A stretch of 64,000 nt of DNA, taken from contig NZ_BQUV01000002.1 of NCBI RefSeq assembly GCF_022835695.1, positions 248,001-312,000 of the forward strand. The letters run 5' to 3'. The translations under genes and the position numbers were made by a program. The first letter of the stretch is position 1, and the number at the start of each line of letters is the position of its first letter. This DNA comes from Bradyrhizobium sp. Ce-3. GTDB taxonomy: Bacteria > Pseudomonadota > Alphaproteobacteria > Rhizobiales > Xanthobacteraceae. This document shows, piece by piece, positions 58,113 to 64,000 of this stretch. Under the pieces are notes generated by a model, which had not been told where the DNA came from, searched no databases, and saw only the letters and a list, made by a program, of their open reading frames with translations.

Positions 58113-59177
58113 TTGACGCCGGACAACGGGATTTTGCGGCGCGCCCGGATGGAGCTCGCCTATTTCAGCGGCGCCTTCAGGCTGCGGGAACGCGAGGCGG
58201 GGGGCGCCGGGGCGATCCTGCGCTTCGCGCGCGTCCGCCCGCGACAGCGGGGGCGGTTTCAGCCGCTGAAGTCGCAGGAGATCACGCCGGGCTTCCTCGA
58301 TCGTATGATCCGCGCGCTGAAGCGCTGGCAGTACGACATCGTCGGCATCGACGAGGCCTGCCGCCGCGCCGTGACCCTGCCGGAGCGCCGGCGCTTTGCC
58401 TGCCTGACCTTCGACGGCGCCAGCAAGGACATCGTCACCCATGCCTGGCCAGTGCTGGCCCGGCACGGCGTTCCCTTCACCCTCTATCTGCCGACGGCCT
58501 TTCCCGATGGCGTCGGCGTGGCGTGGTGGCTGGTGCTGGAGGACATCATCGGGCGCGAGAGCCGGATCAGCCTTGTCATCGACGGCAGGGAGCGGCATTT
58601 CGCGGTCTCGAGCCTGTCGGACAAATACGAGCTGTTCGACTTCCTGTCCGGCTGGCTGCGCAAGCTGCCGCCGCCGGAGCTGTCCTATGCGGTGAATGAT
58701 CTCGGCCGGCGCTATTCGGCCGATGCCGCGCAGATATCGCGCAGCGCCTCGCTCGACTGGGCGGATCTGGCAAAGCTCGCCGCCGACCCGAACGTGACAT
58801 TCGGCAGCGCGACCGTGAACTATCCGGCGCTGTCGAGCCTGAAGGATGCGGGCGCGCAGCGCGAGATGGCGATGGGCAGGGCGGTGGCCGAGAGCGCGCT
58901 GCGGCAGCAGGTCAGGCATTTCGCCTATCCGTTCGGGGACCGCGACGCCTTCGCCCGTCCGCATGTCGTGATGGCCGAGGAGGCCGGCTTCGCCAGCGCG
59001 GTGTCGACCATATCGGGGATCGTCGAGGCGCAGGGGCGCACCAATCTCCATGCGCTGCCGCGCATCGCCTGGGACGGCCGGGTGCGCTCGCTGCGGATGA
59101 TGCGCGTGCTGCTGTCGGGTGTGATGTTTCCACCGGTGCAGCCGACGCGGAGCGCGCGTCACCAGAGCCCGATCTGA
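58113..59177 (+). CDS. NodB-like polysaccharide deacetylase family protein, metal ligands missing
   Basis: 354 residues if started at TTG 58113 (after GGGGG); ATG 58149 is the alternative. The NodB fold can be followed: ACLTFDGASKDIVTHAWPVL (about 96-115), GVPFTLYLPTAFPDGVG, DPNVTFGSATVNYPALSSLK (about 225-245) and RHFAYPFGDRDAFARPHVV (about 266-285). In active enzymes motif 1 is TFDD and motif 2 HxxxH. Here they are TFDG and AxxxY, so the metal-binding Asp and both His are gone. It is likely not a working deacetylase, unless it uses another mechanism. It is probably a lectin-like or accessory protein for the exopolysaccharide. Confidence 0.85.
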   Translation: MTPDNGILRRARMELAYFSGAFRLREREAGGAGAILRFARVRPRQRGRFQPLKSQEITPGFLDRMIRALKRWQYDIVGIDEACRRAVTLPERRRFACLTFDGASKDIVTHAWPVLARHGVPFTLYLPTAFPDGVGVAWWLVLEDIIGRESRISLVIDGRERHFAVSSLSDKYELFDFLSGWLRKLPPPELSYAVNDLGRRYSADAAQISRSASLDWADLAKLAADPNVTFGSATVNYPALSSLKDAGAQREMAMGRAVAESALRQQVRHFAYPFGDRDAFARPHVVMAEEAGFASAVSTISGIVEAQGRTNLHALPRIAWDGRVRSLRMMRVLLSGVMFPPVQPTRSARHQSPI

Positions 59178-59212
59178 AGCGCGGTGATGCCGCCGCGCTT
59201 TCGGCTCTCGTT

Positions 59213-59262
59213 TGGGCATGGGCCCATCGGAAGGCCGCTTGGCACTTTCCGGATAACGCTCT
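59213..59262. repeat. Degenerate family A repeat
   Basis: GGGCATGGGCCCATCGGAAG ... CTTTCCGGATAACGCTCT is a diverged copy of the GAGCATGATC palindrome. It lies between the NodB-like gene and the convergent DUF2842 gene and overlaps that gene's stop codon by two bases. Confidence 0.5.
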
Positions 59263-59470
59263 AGGCGCGGTCCGGCCGCGACATCCAGGAGACGATCGGC
59301 ATCGCCGGCAGCACCCAGCCGAGGCCCGCGACGACGTAGAAGATCGACTGCAGCAGTCCGGAATTGGCCAGCCACGGCGTCTGGGCGATGGTCATGCCGA
59401 GCAGCGACCACACCACGACCAGGATGAGCAGGAAGATGGTTCCGAGCAGTTTGCGGGTGCGTATGGCCAT
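59261..59470 (-). CDS. DUF2842 small membrane protein
   Basis: 69 residues. Two membrane helices: KLLGTIFLLILVVVWSLLGM and LQSIFYVVAGLGWVLPAMPI, with a basic N-terminus (MAIRTRK) and the closing WMSRPDR motif. This matches the DUF2842 family of alphaproteobacteria. Function unknown. It is divergent to ctaA, with a family B repeat in the gap. Confidence 0.9.
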   Translation of the reverse strand: MAIRTRKLLGTIFLLILVVVWSLLGMTIAQTPWLANSGLLQSIFYVVAGLGWVLPAMPIVSWMSRPDRA

Positions 59471-59495
59471 AGCGGAGATGTGAACTCGTGATCCA

Positions 59496-59543
59496 GAGCG
59501 TTTTCGCGCGAAGTGGATATCGCTTCGCGTTCGGAAAACACGT
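59496..59543. repeat. Palindromic repeat, family B copy 4
   Basis: AGAGCGTTTTCGCGCGAAGT, GGATATCGCTTCGCGTTCGG, AAAACACG. Lies between DUF2842 and ctaA, 26 bases from the DUF2842 start. Confidence 0.8.
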
Positions 59544-59661
59544 TAAAAACTACAATCCGGAGCTTCATTCCGAAGCTGTCGGAACGCGGCCCCGGGCGGC
59601 GCTTGCGCCGCGGGCGCGGCGGACTATAAGGGGCTCGAAAATCCAATCAAGTCAGGGCGAA

Positions 59662-60747
59662 ATGGCCGGTATTTCCGCAAATCCATCGCAGCTTCGCGCC
59701 GTCCGAATCTGGCTGCTCGCGGTCGCCGCCCTGATCGCACTGATGGTCTTGGTCGGCGGCGCCACGCGGCTCACCGAGTCCGGCCTGTCGATCGTCGAAT
59801 GGAAGCCGGTGACCGGCGCGCTGCCGCCGTTGACCGAGGCGCAGTGGACCCAGGCGTTCGAGGGCTATCAGAAGATTCCGCAATATCGCGAGCTCAACGC
59901 CGGGATGACGCTCGAGCAATTCAAGACGATCTTCTGGTGGGAGTGGAGCCACCGGCTGCTCGGCCGGGTGATCGGCGCCGCCTATCTGCTGCCGTTCCTG
60001 TACTTCCTGTGGCGCGGCGCGGTGAGCGGCGAGCTCGGTCGGCGGCTGTGGGTGATCTTCGGCCTCGGTGCGCTGCAGGGCGGCGTCGGCTGGTGGATGG
60101 TTGCGTCCGGGCTCACACAGCGTCTCGAGGTGTCGCAGTATCGGCTGGCGACGCATCTGGTGCTGGCGCTGTTGATCTTCGCTGCGATCATCTGGACGCT
60201 GCGTCGGTTGACGGACCGTCCATCGGTGATCGCGCCGCTCAGGCTGAAGATCACCAGCGCGGTGCTGCTCGTGCTCACTTTCGTGCAGCTCTATTTCGGC
60301 GCGCTGGTCGCGGGGCTGCGCGCAGGCAGGGTCTACAACACCTGGCCCGAGATCGACGGCGGCTTCATCCCGTCGGCCGACCGTCTCTGGTTCGAGACGC
60401 CGTGGTGGCGCAACCTGTTCGACAACACGCTGACGGTGCAGTTCGAGCACCGCATGACCGCCTATCTGCTGTTCGCGCTGGCGATCGCGCATGCGATCGA
60501 TTCCGTGCGCGCGCGCGCCGGCGGCGCGGTCATCGCCGGCGCCTGGTGGCTGGTGGCGGCGATCACGCTGCAGGCGACGCTCGGAATCCTGACGCTGCTG
60601 CATCAGGTGCCGATTGATCTCGCGCTGACCCACCAGGCGGTCGCGATTGTCGTGCTGACGCTCGCGGTATTGCAGGCCGAGCGCTTTGCCGCGCGCCGCA
60701 ACGAGCGGGACCAGCCGACCCTCGTTCCGGTCGGCCAGTCGCTCTAG
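59662..60747 (+). CDS. ctaA: Haem A synthase CtaA
   Basis: 361 residues from ATG 59662, after AGGGCGAA. Eight membrane helices. Conserved parts: [40 protein letters not shown], the His of [56 protein letters not shown] and [11 protein letters not shown]. The four His serve two haem sites. It oxidises haem O to haem A for cytochrome oxidase. This is the long alphaproteobacterial form. Confidence 0.97.
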   Translation: MAGISANPSQLRAVRIWLLAVAALIALMVLVGGATRLTESGLSIVEWKPVTGALPPLTEAQWTQAFEGYQKIPQYRELNAGMTLEQFKTIFWWEWSHRLLGRVIGAAYLLPFLYFLWRGAVSGELGRRLWVIFGLGALQGGVGWWMVASGLTQRLEVSQYRLATHLVLALLIFAAIIWTLRRLTDRPSVIAPLRLKITSAVLLVLTFVQLYFGALVAGLRAGRVYNTWPEIDGGFIPSADRLWFETPWWRNLFDNTLTVQFEHRMTAYLLFALAIAHAIDSVRARAGGAVIAGAWWLVAAITLQATLGILTLLHQVPIDLALTHQAVAIVVLTLAVLQAERFAARRNERDQPTLVPVGQSL

Positions 60748-60750
60748 CCG

Positions 60751-61602
60751 TCAGGACAGATAGTCGAGCCCGATATCGAGCGCCGCCGAGCTGTGGGTCA
60801 CCCAGCCGACCGAGATCAGATCGACACCGGTGGCGGCAATCGCCGCGGCGGTCGCCGTCGTGATGCGGCCGGACGCTTCGGTGATCGCCTTGCCGCGCGC
60901 CATCGCCACCGCCTGGCTGAGCTGTTCCGTTGTCATGTTGTCGAGCAGCACGGCGTCGACGCCAAGCGCCAGCACCTCTTCGAGCTGCGCCAGCGTATCG
61001 ACCTCGACCTCGATCTTGACGAGATGGCCGGTATTGGCCTTGGCGCGCTCGATCGCAGGACGGACACCGCCGGCGAGCGCGATGTGGTTGTCCTTGATCA
61101 GCACGGCATCGTCGAGCCCGAAGCGGTGATTGCCGCCGCCGCCGGCGCGCACCGCATATTTCTCCAGCGCCCGCAGTCCCGGCGTGGTCTTCCGGGTGCA
61201 GACGATCTGCGCGCGCGTGCCGGCGACGGCTTTCGCGAGCGTGGCGGTTGCGGTCGCGACGCCGCTCAGATGGCAGAGGAAGTTGAGCGCGGTTCGCTCC
61301 GCGGTGAGCAGGCTGCGGGCCGGGCCGTCGATGATCGCGATGACCTGGTCGGGCTCGACCGCACTGCCGTCGGGCCGCTCGGCGCGTAGCTCGACGGCCG
61401 GCGACACCGTCTGGAAGGCGGTGCGCGCCACGTCGAGGCCTGCGATCACGCCGGGCTGCCGCGCCCGCATCACCAGCCGCGCCTGCTGGCCGGCCGGCAC
61501 GATTGCATCTGCCGTGATATCGCCGGCGCGGCCGAGGTCTTCGCGCAGCGCGGTCTGCACGATCGGCTCATACAGCAGCGGCAACAGGGGATTGAGGGTC
61601 AT
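60751..61602 (-). CDS. nadC: Quinolinate phosphoribosyltransferase NadC
   Basis: 283 residues from ATG 61602 with AGGAG nine bases upstream. Signatures: EDLGRAGDITADAIVP, ERTALNFLCHLSGVATATA, TRKTTPGLRALEKYAVRAGG, HRFGLDDAVLIKDNHIALAG and the C-terminal EASGRITTATAAAIAATGVD. Converts quinolinate and PRPP to nicotinate mononucleotide. Its start lies inside the 3' end of nadB (overlap 35 bases), so nadA-nadB-nadC are one operon. It ends four bases from the convergent ctaA stop. Confidence 0.97.
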   Translation of the reverse strand: MTLNPLLPLLYEPIVQTALREDLGRAGDITADAIVPAGQQARLVMRARQPGVIAGLDVARTAFQTVSPAVELRAERPDGSAVEPDQVIAIIDGPARSLLTAERTALNFLCHLSGVATATATLAKAVAGTRAQIVCTRKTTPGLRALEKYAVRAGGGGNHRFGLDDAVLIKDNHIALAGGVRPAIERAKANTGHLVKIEVEVDTLAQLEEVLALGVDAVLLDNMTTEQLSQAVAMARGKAITEASGRITTATAAAIAATGVDLISVGWVTHSSAALDIGLDYLS

Positions 61603-63144
61603 GAGCGGCACTCCTGGCTGAAAGCTTGGATTCGACGATGTCGTGTGCGGCGGCGAGCGCCTCGACACGGGTGAGGGACGATGGTGACGCCGACACAGCG
61701 GTGTGTGGGAAATCGGTGCGGAAGTGGCCGCCGCGGCTTTCCTCACGCCTGAATGCGGCGACCGCGATCATCAATCCGACCAGCGCTGCGTCGGACGCCG
61801 CGCTCTGGCTGCGTGCGAGCGGATAGAGGCTGCCGATCGCGCGTGCGATGCCGTCGTGGTCGCGCAGCACGCCGAGCCCCTGGGTGAGGATCGGCCGCAC
61901 CGCGGAGGGATCGGCAGCCGGCGGCAGCGCGTCGTCGTGCAGCATCGCGCGTGGACCTGCGTCCACGTCCTCTATGCTCTCGGCGACCCAGCGCGCGCAG
62001 ACGATCGCTTCCATCAGCGAGTTGCTGGCGAGCCGGTTGGCGCCGTGCAGCCCGGTGCGCGCGGCCTCGCCGCAGGCCCACAGGCCTTGCACGGTGCTGC
62101 GTCCAAAGCCGTCAACCGCGATGCCGCCCATGTGGTAGTGCACCGCAGGCCGGATCGGGATCGGATCATGGGCGGGGTCGATGCCCGCCATCTTGCAGAA
62201 CGCGCTGATCACCGGATAGCGCTGCGCGAACTCCGCACCCGGATGCTTGCGCGCGTCGAGGAAGGTGCGGTGTCCCGCGGCGCGGTGACGCCACACCGCG
62301 CGCGCGACGATGTCGCGCGGCGCGAGCTCGACGCCGGGCTGGTCGGCCATGAAGCGCTGGCCGGTCTCGTCGATCAGGAACGCGCCGTCGCCGCGGATCG
62401 CCTCGGTCAACAGCGGCATCGGCCGCGACGGCCCATCGAAGGCGGTCGGGTGAAACTGGACGAATTCGATATCCGACAGTCTTGCGCCGGCATGGGCCGC
62501 GAGCGCGAGTCCCTGGCCGAAACAGCCGCCCGGATTGGTGCTGTCCGAAAACAGCCCGCCGATGCCGCCGGTCGCGATCACGACGCGGTTGGTCGCGATC
62601 GTCAGCGCACCACGGTCGCTGGCCGCGAGCACGCCCCGGACCGCATTGTCCTCGATCAGGAGCCGGCGCGCCTCGACGCCTTCCAGCAAGGTAATCGATG
62701 GCGTCCGGCGGACCGCTGATATCAGCGCACGCATGATCTCGCGGCCGGTGCCGTCGCCGGTGGCGTGCACGATGCGGTTGCGGCGGTGCGCGGCCTCGAG
62801 CCCGAGACGCCAGCTGCCGTCGGCGCGCCGGTCGAAGGCGACGCCGAGTTCCGCCAGATGCTCCACGGCAGCAGGCGCGGCGTGGACGATCCGGCTCGCG
62901 GCGGCTGCGTCGCAAAGGCCGGCGCCGGCCGCCAGCGTATCGACAAGATGCAGGGCGGGGCTGTCATCCGCGCCGACCGGCGCGGCGAGGCCGCCTTGGG
63001 CCCACATGCTGGAGGCTTCGGCGCCAAGCGGCGATTTCGACAGCAGCACGACCGGCTCGGGCGCGAGTTGCAGCGCGGTCATCAGCCCCGCGGCGCCGCC
63101 GCCGATGATCACCGGGCGGCCGTTGAGATCGGAGAGATCGGTGC

Positions 63145-63148
<4 letters not shown>
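61568..63148 (-). CDS. nadB: L-aspartate oxidase NadB
   Basis: 526 residues from ATG 63148, overlapping the nadA stop by four bases. FAD-binding start [20 protein letters not shown], then [67 protein letters not shown] and [36 protein letters not shown]. Oxidises aspartate to iminoaspartate, the substrate of NadA. Complete length. The short C-terminus after DIVESKL is Ala/Ser-rich and overlaps nadC. Confidence 0.97.

Positions 63149-64000
<852 letters not shown>

Overview
The window reads as ordinary chromosome of a Bradyrhizobium-like alphaproteobacterium. Signs of this are the high GC, a Porin_2-type outer membrane protein, GcrA, an LdtR-like regulator, a Mg-type HemB, K+-independent H+-pyrophosphatase, and at least four families of short palindromic intergenic repeats of the kind common in that genus. 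Species was not determined. There is no transposase, prophage or CRISPR array. One tRNA gene (Pro, GGG) is present.

Layout. 1-2534: an envelope-stress type operon (PspA, YqiJ/NfeD-like, flotillin), whose first gene carries an N-terminal extension that looks like the front part of a TnpB transposon nuclease. 2.6-7.4 kb: MntH, protein-Leu/Arg transferase, RDD protein, HemB, DUF6163 protein. 7.4-10.5 kb: LdtR-type regulator, two small unknown genes and a mosaic of repeats. 10.5-16.8 kb: tctCBA tripartite tricarboxylate transporter, PlsY, a FhuA-like TonB receptor. 17.4-25.9 kb: glyA-nrdR-ribD-ribE-ribH-nusB-thiL, then hppA and a 51-residue ORF. 26-32.8 kb: orphan TctC/Bug protein, BamE, CBP3-type chaperone with DUF177/YceD, plsX-fabH-ihfA-merR, tRNA-Pro. 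33-36.3 kb: RTX-type gene remnant, MarR regulator, porin, candidate sRNA. 37-46.9 kb: SDR, GcrA, acyl-CoA ligase, formamidase, DUF218, DUF169, enoyl-reductase-like protein, FAD monooxygenase with divergent MarR. 46.9-59.2 kb: exopolysaccharide locus (Wzy-like, WcaJ/ExoY-like, GT4, Wza-like, Wzc-like, GNAT/CelD-like, NodB-like) interrupted by an MFS transporter with a LysR regulator. 59.3-64 kb: DUF2842, CtaA, nadC-nadB-nadA.

How it works together. The PspA/NfeD/flotillin trio is a known membrane-maintenance association. The rib cluster makes FMN/FAD precursors, with NrdR and NusB in their usual alphaproteobacterial place. plsX-fabH and plsY serve lipid synthesis. In the exopolysaccharide locus a polyprenyl-phosphate sugar transferase, one glycosyltransferase, a polymerase/ligase and the Wza-Wzc export pair form most of a Wzy-dependent pathway, but Wzc has lost its Walker A lysine and the NodB-like protein has lost its metal ligands.

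The most unusual features are the TnpB-like/PspA fusion with a strong internal ribosome site, the two apparently catalytically dead exopolysaccharide proteins, an orphan terminator that probably ends a small RNA near 36.1 kb, and phased operator-like repeats upstream of the TonB receptor, the MFS/LysR pair and the FAD monooxygenase/MarR pair.
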